Below, piece after piece: positions 17,761-26,658 of a DNA stretch of 64,000 bases. Source of the DNA: Bog-473 sp963781955 (GTDB lineage: Bacteria; Actinomycetota; Acidimicrobiia; Acidimicrobiales; RAAP-2); NCBI GenBank assembly GCA_963781955.1, contig CAWAHU010000003.1, positions 248,001-312,000 of the forward strand, read 5' to 3'. Both the position numbers and the translations under genes were made by a program. Positions within the stretch are counted from its first letter, which is position 1. The number at the start of each line of letters is the position of its first letter. The notes under the pieces are model-generated. The model did no database searches. It worked only from the letters and a program-made list of their open reading frames with translations, and had not been told where the DNA came from.

Positions 17761-17909
17761 GTTTTAGCGGGCACGCCCGCACCCCTGTCGCGCCGCGCCG
17801 GGAAGCGGGACACCCACGTTGTCGAGCCGACATGGGTGCGCGTGTCGGACAGGAAGACCGTGCCCTCGTCGACGCGGAGCGCCAGGCAGTCCGTCTGGGC
17901 GCGAGAGCC

Positions 17910-17915
17910 TATGAT
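17910..17915 (+). promoter_or_regulatory. Minus-10 TATGAT of the P450 gene
   Basis: TATGAT is a near-consensus minus-10 hexamer. The expected transcription start about seven bases downstream falls within the KstR-like site at 17920. No clear minus-35 is seen. It implies a leader of about 70 bases before the GTG at 17994. Confidence 0.45.
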
Positions 17916-17919
17916 CGAA

Positions 17920-17933
17920 TGACACACGTTCTA
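17920..17933 (+). promoter_or_regulatory. KstR-like operator of the P450 gene
   Basis: TGACACACGTTCTA matches TnnAACnnGTTnnA except that AAC is CAC. It lies just downstream of a TATGAT minus-10, so a bound repressor would block the transcription start. Confidence 0.55.
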
Positions 17934-17993
17934 GAAACGGTCGCGAAAGACCAGGCCCACGCCGTGGGTTGCGTGGCGCCGAAAGGGGGGTCC

Positions 17994-19247
17994 GTGAGTC
18001 TCGAGGAGATCGACCTCGTCGACGGGCGGAACTTCGTGGCGGGGGTGCCCCACCACTGGTTCGCCGAGCTGCGCCGGGAGGCGCCCGTGTACTGGCACCC
18101 CGAGGACGGGGCGCCACGCGGGGGCTTCTGGGCCGTCACCCGCTACGACGACTGCGTCCAGGTCAACCGCGACTGGGAGCACTTCTCGTCGGCCCGGCGC
18201 ACCTCGCTCTTCACCGAGATGGACGAGGACCAGTTGGCCCAGCAACAGCTGATGATGGTCAACATGGACCCGACCATGCACACGCGCTACCGCCGCCTGG
18301 TCAACAAGGGCTTCACGCCCCGGATGGTCCGCGACCTCGAGCAGCAGATCGTGGGGTACGCCGACGGCATCATCGACGCCGTGTGCGAGCGCGGCACGGC
18401 CGACTTCGTCGAGGAGATGGCGGCCGAGCTCCCGCTCCTGGTCATCGCCGAGCTGCTGGGAGTCCCTCAGGAGGACAGGCGGATGGTCTTCGACTGGTCC
18501 AACCGGATGATCGGCGCCGACGACCCCGAGTACCAGAGCTCCGGCACGGACGGGGGCGAGGCGGCGATGCAGGTGTACGCGTACGCCGAGGAGCTGGCCG
18601 CACAGCGCCGCCTCGCGCCACGCCAGGACCTGGTCTCGGTCCTCCTCGACGCCGAGGTGGAGGGTGAGAAGCTCGACCAGCTCGAGCTCGACCTCTTCTT
18701 CCTCCTCCTCATCGTCGCCGGCAACGAAACGACGCGGAACCTCATGTCGGGTGCGATGGCGGCGTTCTTCGACCACCCCGAACAGTGGGAGCTGCTGCGT
18801 GCCAACCGCTCGCTCCTGTCCTCGGCCGTCGAAGAGATGCTGCGCTTCGTCACCCCGGTCATGCACTTCCGCCGCACCGCCACGAGGGACATGGAACTGC
18901 GTGGTGAGGAGATCCAAGAAGGCGACAAGATCGTGTTCTGGCACGCGTCGGCCAACCGCGACGAGCTTGCCTTCGAGGACCCGGACACGTTCGACATCAC
19001 ACGCTCGCCCAACAACCACATCGCGTTCGGCGGCGGCGGGCCGCATTTCTGCCTGGGTGCCAACCTGGCTCGCATGGAGATCATGGTCATGTTCGACCGC
19101 GTCCTCGACCGCCTGCCCGACATCCGCCTCGACGGCGAGGTCCAGCGGCTGCAGTCGAACTTCATCAACGGGACGAAGCACCTGCCGGTGGCCTTCGCTG
19201 CATCCGCGCCCATCGGGGGCACTCCGCTCCCGGCCCGGGCCGGCTGA
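17994..19247 (+). CDS. Cytochrome P450, CYP125-like steroid 26/27-hydroxylase
   Basis: The 417-residue P450 has the I-helix AGNETTRN, the ExxR pair in EEMLRFVTP, and the heme loop FGGGGPHFCLGANLARME with Cys at about residue 353. CYP125 initiates cholesterol side-chain breakdown by oxidising a terminal methyl to the carboxylate. Divergence from the igr-like operon and a KstR-like site in its promoter support that role; CYP142-type activity is the alternative. The GTG at 17994 is chosen for the strong AAAGGGGGG just upstream. An in-frame ATG at 17919 lies inside the operator and is less likely. Confidence 0.85.
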   Translation: MSLEEIDLVDGRNFVAGVPHHWFAELRREAPVYWHPEDGAPRGGFWAVTRYDDCVQVNRDWEHFSSARRTSLFTEMDEDQLAQQQLMMVNMDPTMHTRYRRLVNKGFTPRMVRDLEQQIVGYADGIIDAVCERGTADFVEEMAAELPLLVIAELLGVPQEDRRMVFDWSNRMIGADDPEYQSSGTDGGEAAMQVYAYAEELAAQRRLAPRQDLVSVLLDAEVEGEKLDQLELDLFFLLLIVAGNETTRNLMSGAMAAFFDHPEQWELLRANRSLLSSAVEEMLRFVTPVMHFRRTATRDMELRGEEIQEGDKIVFWHASANRDELAFEDPDTFDITRSPNNHIAFGGGGPHFCLGANLARMEIMVMFDRVLDRLPDIRLDGEVQRLQSNFINGTKHLPVAFAASAPIGGTPLPARAG

Positions 19248-19257
19248 GGCCGGCGCC

Positions 19258-20166
19258 GTGCCCGACCAGCCGATCCGCTTCCACCAGGCGGTTGCCTTCC
19301 TGCCCACCAGCCAGGTGCTCCCGCTGGCGCGTGAATGCGACGAGCTGGGCTACGGCGGGATGTACGTCTCGGACCACCTGTTCAACCCGCGACACCTGGC
19401 GTCCCGCTACACCTACTCCGCCCGCGAGGACGGCGCTCCGAGCTGGGGCACCGAGACCTCCTGGCCCGACCCCATGTGCACGATCTCGGCGCTGGCCGGC
19501 GCCACCCGGAACATGGTCTTCACCACCGGCGTCTACATCGCCCCGGTGCGCGACCTCATGACGGTGGCCAAGTCGGTCGGCACCACGGCGGTGCTCTCGG
19601 ACAACCGGCTGCGCCTGGGCGTAGGCGTCGGCTGGTGCAAGGAGGAGTTCGACCAGACCGGCCAGGACTTCACCACCCGGGGCAAGCGGCTCGACGAGAT
19701 GATCGTCGCCCTACGCACCCTGTGGCAGGGCGGCTGGGTCGAGTTCCACGGCACTCACTACGACGTGCCCGAGTGCCAGATCGAGCCACACCCCTCCCAG
19801 CCGGTGCCCATCATCGGCGGGGGGCACTCGCCGGTGGCGCTCCACCGGACGGCCGCACTGTGCGACGGTTGGATCGCCGCCGGCGCCTACACCGAGGAGG
19901 AGGCGTGGGCACATCTGGCCGAGCTCCACGCAGCATTGGACAAGGCCGGGCGGCGGGGCGACGAGGGCTTCACGGTCTACATGTCGCTCAAGGAGCGCCC
20001 GACCGTCGACCTCTACCGCCGCTTCGCCGAGGCCGGCGTCACCGACTTCGTGTGCGCGCCGTGGATGTTCGTGGCCGTCCCACCGGGCACCCCCGACGAC
20101 GAGGCACTGGCCATGCGGCTCGGTGCCGTGCGATGGTTCGCCGAGGAGATCGTCAACAAGGTCTGA
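19258..20166 (+). CDS. LLM-class F420-dependent oxidoreductase
   Basis: The 302-residue TIM-barrel protein reads IRFHQAVAFLPTSQVLPLA, ELGYGGMYVSDHLF, then LRLGVGVGWCKEEFDQTG and PVPIIGGGHSPVALHR, patterns of F420-type LLM enzymes. It starts ten bases after the P450 stop, so the two are probably cotranscribed from the KstR-like promoter. F420 dependence is inferred from family resemblance and from fbiA and cofE in the same window. It may reduce or oxidise a steroid intermediate; the reaction is unknown. Confidence 0.8.
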   Translation: MPDQPIRFHQAVAFLPTSQVLPLARECDELGYGGMYVSDHLFNPRHLASRYTYSAREDGAPSWGTETSWPDPMCTISALAGATRNMVFTTGVYIAPVRDLMTVAKSVGTTAVLSDNRLRLGVGVGWCKEEFDQTGQDFTTRGKRLDEMIVALRTLWQGGWVEFHGTHYDVPECQIEPHPSQPVPIIGGGHSPVALHRTAALCDGWIAAGAYTEEEAWAHLAELHAALDKAGRRGDEGFTVYMSLKERPTVDLYRRFAEAGVTDFVCAPWMFVAVPPGTPDDEALAMRLGAVRWFAEEIVNKV

Positions 20167-20212
20167 GGACACCGGGTCCGCACCGGTGCACGAGGCCCGA
20201 GAGGAGCCGGAC

Positions 20213-21250
<1,038 letters not shown>

Positions 21251-21284
21251 TCAGCCGGCTGCTTCGAAGGCGGAGCTCTCGAAC

Positions 21285-21689
21285 CTAGATCGCCCGTGGC
21301 CCAGATGCTGCCGGGCCGGCGTAGGTCGCCGAGCCAAAGGCGAGGATCGGTATGAAGATCGGCGACAAGAAGATTAGTCCGGCGGCGAAACCAGACCCCT
21401 TGTCGAAGGATCTGGCGAGATCGATGTTCACGATGATGCTAACGACCAACCCGACGAACGGGAACCAGAAGAAGAACCAGAGCACTAGCCACCATCCCGG
21501 TCGTCCGATGATCTTCAAGAAGACGAAGATGTTGTAGAACGGGATGAGCACCTTCCACCCCGACTGGCCGGCTTTCGTGAACACGATCCACGAAGCTGCG
21601 ATTTCAAAGACGACGAACACAAGGGCGATTACGACGACGATTACGACGATCGCTGATCCGCTCGAGGCGGCCGTGAGCGCTGCAGACAT
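21285..21689 (-). CDS. Small membrane protein, DUF5684-like
   Basis: The 134-residue product has about four hydrophobic segments. The segment WIVFTKAGQSGWKVLIPFYN followed by LKIIGRPGWW is characteristic of the DUF5684 family, often annotated loosely as signal-peptidase-like. No catalytic residues are evident. AGAGGGGAGG precedes the ATG at the right distance. Its base composition is visibly less GC-rich than the neighbours. The function is unknown. Confidence 0.7.
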   Translation of the reverse strand: MSAALTAASSGSAIVVIVVVIALVFVVFEIAASWIVFTKAGQSGWKVLIPFYNIFVFLKIIGRPGWWLVLWFFFWFPFVGLVVSIIVNIDLARSFDKGSGFAAGLIFLSPIFIPILAFGSATYAGPAASGPRAI

Positions 21690-21816
21690 GGGCGCCTCCC
21701 CTCTTTCGCCTCACGTCCCTGCGGTGGGCGAACCGAGCGTAGGCCACCCACCCTTCAGAAACGGGGATTCCGGCGGGATACGCCCGCCGGTGACAGCGGT
21801 CGGCCACAATGCCGCC

Positions 21817-22545
21817 ATGACCCTCTTCGACGTCTCCGAGCTCCTCGAGCCGGAGCCGGCACCGGAGCCGGCACATCAAGATGCGCATGACGCGGGTCCC
21901 GGCCTCGCCGCTCCGACGGCACCGCCTGCGCTGCAGCTGGTAGCGGAGCCGCATGTCCCGACCGAACCGCAGCTGGCCTCAGAACCCGAGCTGGAGCCCG
22001 AGGTCGAGTCCATGCCGGCGCCCGAGGTCGAGGTCCGGATCAGTGCCCGCCGCAAGAAGACCTCGGAGGCCCGGTGGGTCGGCAACCGCATCGTGGTGTC
22101 CCTGCCGGCGCACCTCGACGTCTCCAGCCGCCAGAAGACCATCGACTGGCTCGTCGACCGCCTGCTCACCCGCCACCGTCCGCATGCGGGGATGAGCGAC
22201 GACGAGCTCCTGGCGCGTGCCATCGAACTGAGCGACCGCTACCTCGTCGGCCTACGGCCCACCTCGGTGCGCTGGGTGACAAATCAGACCGCCCGCTGGG
22301 GTTCGTGCTCGTACGAGTCGCGGCAGATCCGCATCTCGCACCGCCTGCGCACCGTGCCGCGCTGGGTGCTGGACTCGGTGCTGGTGCACGAGGTGGCCCA
22401 CCTCACGCACCCCGACCACTCACCCGCCTTCCACCGGCTGGCCGGTGCGTACCCCCGCCACCAGGAAGCCGGCACGTTCCTGGCTGGTTACGGCCTGGGT
22501 CTGGCCGGCTCCAACGGCCAAGCTGGGCAGAACTCCCACACCTAG
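21817..22545 (+). CDS. YgjP/WLM-like zinc metallopeptidase
   Basis: The 242-residue protein has an acidic, proline-rich N-terminal third (EPEPAPEPAHQD and similar) and a C-terminal metallopeptidase domain. The latter has RWGSCSYESRQIRISHRL followed by the zinc motif HEVAHLTHPDHSPAFH. This layout is that of the YgjP/SprT-like (DUF45) family. The disordered N-terminus is unusual for the short bacterial YgjP proteins and may be an interaction tail. The function in bacteria is poorly known. Confidence 0.8.
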   Translation: MTLFDVSELLEPEPAPEPAHQDAHDAGPGLAAPTAPPALQLVAEPHVPTEPQLASEPELEPEVESMPAPEVEVRISARRKKTSEARWVGNRIVVSLPAHLDVSSRQKTIDWLVDRLLTRHRPHAGMSDDELLARAIELSDRYLVGLRPTSVRWVTNQTARWGSCSYESRQIRISHRLRTVPRWVLDSVLVHEVAHLTHPDHSPAFHRLAGAYPRHQEAGTFLAGYGLGLAGSNGQAGQNSHT

Positions 22546-22674
22546 TTGCCGGCCTGCGGGGGGCGTACCGGCCTGCGGCGTGCTTGCCGCGACCGTTGGC
22601 TGCGGGCGCTCCGTCCCGCAAGCGGGTCACGGCTATCGGTCCCGGCCTGCGAGGCGATACGTGTTCGCGCACCC

Positions 22675-22690
22675 TAAACGGAACTGTTTA
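22675..22690. repeat. Inverted repeat TAAAC-N6-GTTTA
   Basis: TAAAC and GTTTA are separated by GGAACT and form a perfect 5-bp inverted repeat in a locally AT-rich patch. It looks like a small operator, but no promoter reads away from it. Confidence 0.4.
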
Positions 22691-22712
22691 TGGTTCGCGA
22701 AACACACAACCC

Positions 22713-22799
22713 TCGGTCCACCGCGGTCAACATCGGTCCACCGCGGTCAACATCGGTCCACCGCGGTCAACATCGGTCCACCGCGATCAACATCGGTCC
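22713..22799. repeat. Tandem 20-bp repeat, 4.35 copies
   Basis: The unit TCGGTCCACCGCGGTCAACA occurs at 22713, 22733, 22753 and 22773, with a partial fifth copy. Only the fourth copy differs (G to A). Each unit contains the palindrome ACCGCGGT. The near identity implies recent expansion or selection. Confidence 0.92.
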
Positions 22800-22867
22800 G
22801 TCGAGGGGGCTGGCCTTCCGACCGGGTCGGGCTTCTGGAGCCCGGAGTCGCTTCCCGCAGGCGAATG

Positions 22868-24031
22868 TCAGGCCGGCTCGTCCGCCAGGACGCGACCGAG
22901 GCGCCGCAGGCTCTCGTTGGCGCCGCCGAGGGTCAGCTCGATCTGACGGGTCAGGAGGAAGAACCGGTGCAGCGGGTAGTCCCGGTCTACCCCGACACCT
23001 CCGTGGAGGTGGGACGCCGCGTGCACGACGCGTTGACCGCCTTCAGCCGCCCAGTACTTGGCCACCGCGACCTCTGCGGTCGCCGGGAGCCCGGCGGCCA
23101 GACGGTAGGCCGCCTGCCAGGCGGTGAGCCGGATGGCCTCGGTGTCGACATAGGCATCGGCGGCCCGCTGCCCTACGGCCTGGAACGTGGCGATCGGCTT
23201 CTCGAACTGCACCCGCGTCTTGGTGTACTCCGCCGTGAGCTCGAGGGCGGCTGCGCAGACGCCCGCCTCCTCGACGCACAGGGCGGCCGTCGCGTGCTCG
23301 GTGACGTCGTCGATGATCGCCGCCCCGTCCACACCCCCTCCGAGGAGCCGATCCGCGCCCACCGACACGCCCTCGAGCGAGATGATGGCCTCGGACCGAC
23401 CCGTGGTCGTCGTCTGCCTGGTGAGGGACACACCCTCGTTCGTGGTGTCGACGATGAAGACGCCGGTACCGGTGACTCCACCGTCGCCGGACCGGCAGGT
23501 CGCCGGGACGAGCACGGCGTCGGCGATCAGCCCTGCCGGCACGCAGGCCTTGGTGCCGGCCAGGAGCCAGGACCCGTCTGGACGCGCGGTCGCCGTCGTC
23601 GAGGGCTCCGTCCCCCCGGCGACGATCACCTCACCGACCAACTCGGACAGCGCGGCGGTCAGGACCGTCTCGCCGGCCGCCACACCGGGCAGCCACGCGC
23701 TGCGCTGCTGTGCTGTGCCGTGACGGGCGATGGGCAGCGCGCCGTACACCATCGTCTCGACCACCGGGACGTAGGCCGCGGTGCGCCCTGCCGCCTCGAC
23801 GACGAGGCAGGCCGCCACGAAGTCCAGACCCGCTCCCCCGACGTCCTCGCCGAGGTGGATCCCGAGCAGGCCCGCCGCGGCGAGCTCGCGCCACAGGTCG
23901 CGGTCGAAGGGACCCTCATCACCCGCCTGGGCCTCGAGCTCCTTCTGGCGGTCGTGGGTGGAGCGTTCCCCGAAGATCTGGGCCGCCAGCTGGCGGACCG
24001 CCTCCTGCTCCTCGCTGTAGTTGAAGTCCAT
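22868..24031 (-). CDS. chsE5: Acyl-CoA dehydrogenase ChsE5 (FadE27-like)
   Basis: The 387-residue subunit reads MDFNYSEEQEAVRQLAAQIF, then FEKPIATFQAVGQRAADAYV, HLHGGVGVDRDYPLHRFF and IELTLGGANESLRRLGRVL, close to the FadE27 pattern. FadE26-FadE27 form the heterotetramer ChsE4-ChsE5 that oxidises the C26/C24 steroid-CoA side chain early in beta-oxidation. It follows chsE4 by 31 bases. The ATG at 24031 has GGAG upstream. Confidence 0.82.
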   Translation of the reverse strand: MDFNYSEEQEAVRQLAAQIFGERSTHDRQKELEAQAGDEGPFDRDLWRELAAAGLLGIHLGEDVGGAGLDFVAACLVVEAAGRTAAYVPVVETMVYGALPIARHGTAQQRSAWLPGVAAGETVLTAALSELVGEVIVAGGTEPSTTATARPDGSWLLAGTKACVPAGLIADAVLVPATCRSGDGGVTGTGVFIVDTTNEGVSLTRQTTTTGRSEAIISLEGVSVGADRLLGGGVDGAAIIDDVTEHATAALCVEEAGVCAAALELTAEYTKTRVQFEKPIATFQAVGQRAADAYVDTEAIRLTAWQAAYRLAAGLPATAEVAVAKYWAAEGGQRVVHAASHLHGGVGVDRDYPLHRFFLLTRQIELTLGGANESLRRLGRVLADEPA

Positions 24032-24062
24032 GGGTGTTCCGTTCTCCTGGGTCGACCGGGTC

Positions 24063-25238
24063 TCAGCGCAGCGACCGCGGCATGCCGAGGCCGAAGATGG
24101 CGATGAGGTCACGCTGGATCTCGTTGGTGCCGCCGCCGAACGTCAAGATGATCATCGAGCGGGCGTACATCTCGAGCCGTCCGGCGATGACGGCCGCTGG
24201 TGAGCCGCGGGTCAGGTAGCCGGCCTGCCCGATGATCTCCATGAGCGAGCGGAAGGCCCGCAGGTAGAACTCGGTGCCGAAGACCTTGATACTGGACGCG
24301 TCGGCGACGTCGAGGTGCCCCTGGGTGGCCTGCCAGGCCACCTTCCAGTTGATGAGGCGGAGGAATTCCAGCTCGGCGTGCACCCGGGCCAGGTGCTCCT
24401 GCACCCACTCCTGGTCGACCACGCGCCGGCCGTCGGGCAGCTTCGTCGCCTGCGCCCAGACCCGGACGTCGGTGAGCACCCGCTCAATGATCCCGGGCGA
24501 GCACAAGGTGACCCGCTCGTGGTTGAGCTGATTGGTGATCAGGTTCCAGCCCTGGTTCTCCCCGCCCACAAGGCTCGAGGCCGGCACGCGCACGTCCTCG
24601 TAGAACGTGTAGTTGATGTTGTGGTCGCCGAGCAGCTTCATGGGCACCACCCGGATCCCAGGTGTGCTCATCGGGATCACGAACATCGAGATCCCCTTGT
24701 GCTTGGGCACGTTGGGATCGGTGCGGGTGGCCAGCCAGATGTAGTCGGCGTCACCGGCCAGGCTGGTGAAGACCTTGGCGCCGTTGATGACGTACTCGTC
24801 TCCGTCGCGCACGGCGCGTGTGGTGAGCGAGGCCAGGTCCGTGCCCGCGTTGGGCTCCGTGTAGCCGATGCAGAAGTGGATCTCGCCGGCGAGGATCTTG
24901 GGCAGGAAGAACTCCTTCTGCTCCTGCGTGCCGAAATTCATGATGGTCGGGCCCACCGTGTTGATGGTGAGCATCGGGACCGGCGCGCCGCTGCGCATCG
25001 ACTCGTCGAAGAAGATGAATTGCTCTATGGCCGAGCGACCCTGGCCGCCCCACTCCTTGGGCCAGCCGATCCCCAGCCAGCCGTCGGTCCCCATCTGCTT
25101 GACCACCCGGCGCACCATCGGCCCGATGCCCCCGGCCCCCGAGAGCCCCTGCTCGACCTCGGGCGTGAGGAGGTTCTCGTAGTAGGAGCGCAGCTCCTGC
25201 TTCAGCGCCAGCTGCTCCTCGGTGTAGGCAATCTCCAT
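24063..25238 (-). CDS. chsE4: Acyl-CoA dehydrogenase ChsE4 (FadE26-like)
   Basis: The 391-residue product has MEIAYTEEQLALKQELRSYY, DGWLGIGWPKEWGGQGRSA, YTEPNAGTDLASLTTRAV, NQLNHERVTL and ILTFGGGTNEIQRDLI. These agree well with FadE26 of mycobacteria. It is upstream of chsE5 and would be its partner. A perfect KstR-like operator lies 44-57 bases before the start, and GGGAGGG precedes the ATG. A FadE28-type paralogue is at 16508, so the locus carries two complete dehydrogenase pairs. Confidence 0.84.
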   Translation of the reverse strand: MEIAYTEEQLALKQELRSYYENLLTPEVEQGLSGAGGIGPMVRRVVKQMGTDGWLGIGWPKEWGGQGRSAIEQFIFFDESMRSGAPVPMLTINTVGPTIMNFGTQEQKEFFLPKILAGEIHFCIGYTEPNAGTDLASLTTRAVRDGDEYVINGAKVFTSLAGDADYIWLATRTDPNVPKHKGISMFVIPMSTPGIRVVPMKLLGDHNINYTFYEDVRVPASSLVGGENQGWNLITNQLNHERVTLCSPGIIERVLTDVRVWAQATKLPDGRRVVDQEWVQEHLARVHAELEFLRLINWKVAWQATQGHLDVADASSIKVFGTEFYLRAFRSLMEIIGQAGYLTRGSPAAVIAGRLEMYARSMIILTFGGGTNEIQRDLIAIFGLGMPRSLR

Positions 25239-25281
25239 CGCGTCCCTCCCGGATGGCGGCCTCCACCACGGCTCGCCGAAC

Positions 25282-25295
25282 TGGAACACGTTACA
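25282..25295. promoter_or_regulatory. KstR-like operator between chsE4 and thiolase
   Basis: TGGAACACGTTACA matches every defined position of TnnAACnnGTTnnA. It lies in the 214-base divergent region, 44 bases from chsE4 and 158 bases from the thiolase start, so it could control both. Confidence 0.7.
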
Positions 25296-25452
25296 GTCCG
25301 CCCCGACGAAGAGGCCACCTCGTGACGACTCCGGACGGGGGGCCACCCGGCTACCGGGGAGTAACCTGCAATCCGCCCCGGGGCCGAGAGGCCCGGGCGC
25401 CGGGCCTGAACCGTGCAGGCCGGGACCGAGCAGAGACCGAGGAGCCGCCACC

Positions 25453-26658
25453 ATGCCTGAAGCCGTCATCGTCGCCACCGGCCGCACGCCCATCGGGCGG
25501 GCCAACAAGGGTTCCCTGGTCGACTGCCGTCCTGACGATCTCGCTGCGCTCGTCATACGCGCCGTGCTCGAGAAGGTGCCCCAGCTCGACCCGGCGCTGG
25601 TGGAGGACGTGATCCTCGGCAACGCTCAGCCAGCGGGAGAGGCGGGCTACAACATGGCGCGCGTGGCGGCGCTGCTCGCCGGCCTCGACGACGTCCCCGG
25701 CGTCACGATCAACCGGTACTGCTCCTCCTCGCTGCAGGCGATCCGCATGGCGACCCATGCCATCCGCTCGGGCGAGGGCGACGTCTTCGTGGCGGCCGGG
25801 GTCGAGGCGGTGAGCCGCTTCATCCACGGCGCTTCGGATGTCGGACCCCACAACCCGCACTTCGCCACCGCCGAGGAGCGCACCACGCTGCGGGCCCCCG
25901 CGGTCACCGAGCCATGGGCCCCGGGCCCCGGCCTGCCCGACATCTACATCGCGATGGGCCAGACGGCGGAGAACGTGGCCGAGTACGAGAAGGTGAGCCG
26001 CCAGGAGATGGACGAATTCGCGCTGCTCTCCCAGACGCGCGCGGTGGCCGCCCAGGAGAACGGGTTCTTCGAGCGCGAGATCATCCCGGTCACGCTGCCC
26101 GACGGCACCGTCGTCGCCAAGGACGACGGCCCGCGGGCCAACACCACGCTCGAGGGCCTGGCGAACCTGAAGCCGGTCTTCCGCGAGGGCGGCACGGTCA
26201 CCGCCGGCAACGCCTGCCCGCTCAACGATGGCGCGGCCGCTGTCGTCGTGATGAGCGACACCAAGGCCAGGGAGCTCGGGATCACACCGCTCGCCCGAGT
26301 CGTGGCCAGCGGTGTGACCGGCCTCAACCCCGAGATCATGGGGTTGGGCCCGATCGAGGCCTGCCGTCAGGCGCTCACGCGGGCCAACATGACCATCGAC
26401 GACATCGACCTGGTCGAGATCAACGAGGCCTTCGCGGCACAGGTCATCCCGTCGGCCAAGCACCTCGGCATCAGCTGGGACAAGCTCAACGTCAACGGCG
26501 GCGCCATCGCGCTGGGCCACCCCTTCGGCCAGACCGGAGCCCGCATCATGACCACGCTGCTCAACGGACTCGAGGACGCCGGCGAGACCTTCGGGCTCGA
26601 GTCGATGTGCGTCGGCGGCGGCCAGGGCATGGCCATGATCGTGGAGCGCCTGAACTAG
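25453..26658 (+). CDS. Thiolase (acyl-CoA C-acyltransferase)
   Basis: The 401-residue thiolase has the nucleophile region NRYCSSSLQAIRMATHAI, the loop NEAFAAQVIPSAK, GGAIALGHPFGQTGAR with the active His, and the C-terminal MCVGGGQGMAMIVE with the second Cys. In this context it would cleave beta-ketoacyl-CoA from the steroid side chain, as FadA5 does, but its sequence is nearer to general degradative thiolases than to FadA5. GGAG sits before the ATG. Its 3' end overlaps the end of the opposite-strand isomerase gene by 98 bases. Confidence 0.85.
   Translation: MPEAVIVATGRTPIGRANKGSLVDCRPDDLAALVIRAVLEKVPQLDPALVEDVILGNAQPAGEAGYNMARVAALLAGLDDVPGVTINRYCSSSLQAIRMATHAIRSGEGDVFVAAGVEAVSRFIHGASDVGPHNPHFATAEERTTLRAPAVTEPWAPGPGLPDIYIAMGQTAENVAEYEKVSRQEMDEFALLSQTRAVAAQENGFFEREIIPVTLPDGTVVAKDDGPRANTTLEGLANLKPVFREGGTVTAGNACPLNDGAAAVVVMSDTKARELGITPLARVVASGVTGLNPEIMGLGPIEACRQALTRANMTIDDIDLVEINEAFAAQVIPSAKHLGISWDKLNVNGGAIALGHPFGQTGARIMTTLLNGLEDAGETFGLESMCVGGGQGMAMIVERLN

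Larger units (their letters stand above)
22546..22867. other. Convergent intergenic region rich in repeats, no gene
   Basis: This 322-base gap lies between the 3' ends of the metallopeptidase and chsE5. It holds three copies of CCGGCCTGCG (near 22551, 22571 and 22643), the inverted repeat TAAAC-N6-GTTTA at 22675-22690, the palindrome TTCGCGAA at 22694-22701, and four 20-bp tandem repeats. No convincing coding sequence is seen. Confidence 0.7.

Noticed and set aside
16265..17767. 500-codon plus-strand frame antisense to chsE1 and chsH2
   Set aside because: No family features; the minus-strand genes are clearly real and coupled.
17919..17993. ATG at 17919 as the P450 start
   Set aside because: It lies within the predicted promoter and operator, and the GTG at 17994 has a strong Shine-Dalgarno.
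22675..22690. AACTGTTTA as another KstR-like site
   Set aside because: The second half is TTT rather than GTT at the required spacing, and no promoter is adjacent.
22713..22799. Repeat array as a CRISPR
   Set aside because: Units are 20 bp and directly adjacent with no spacers, and no cas genes are nearby.
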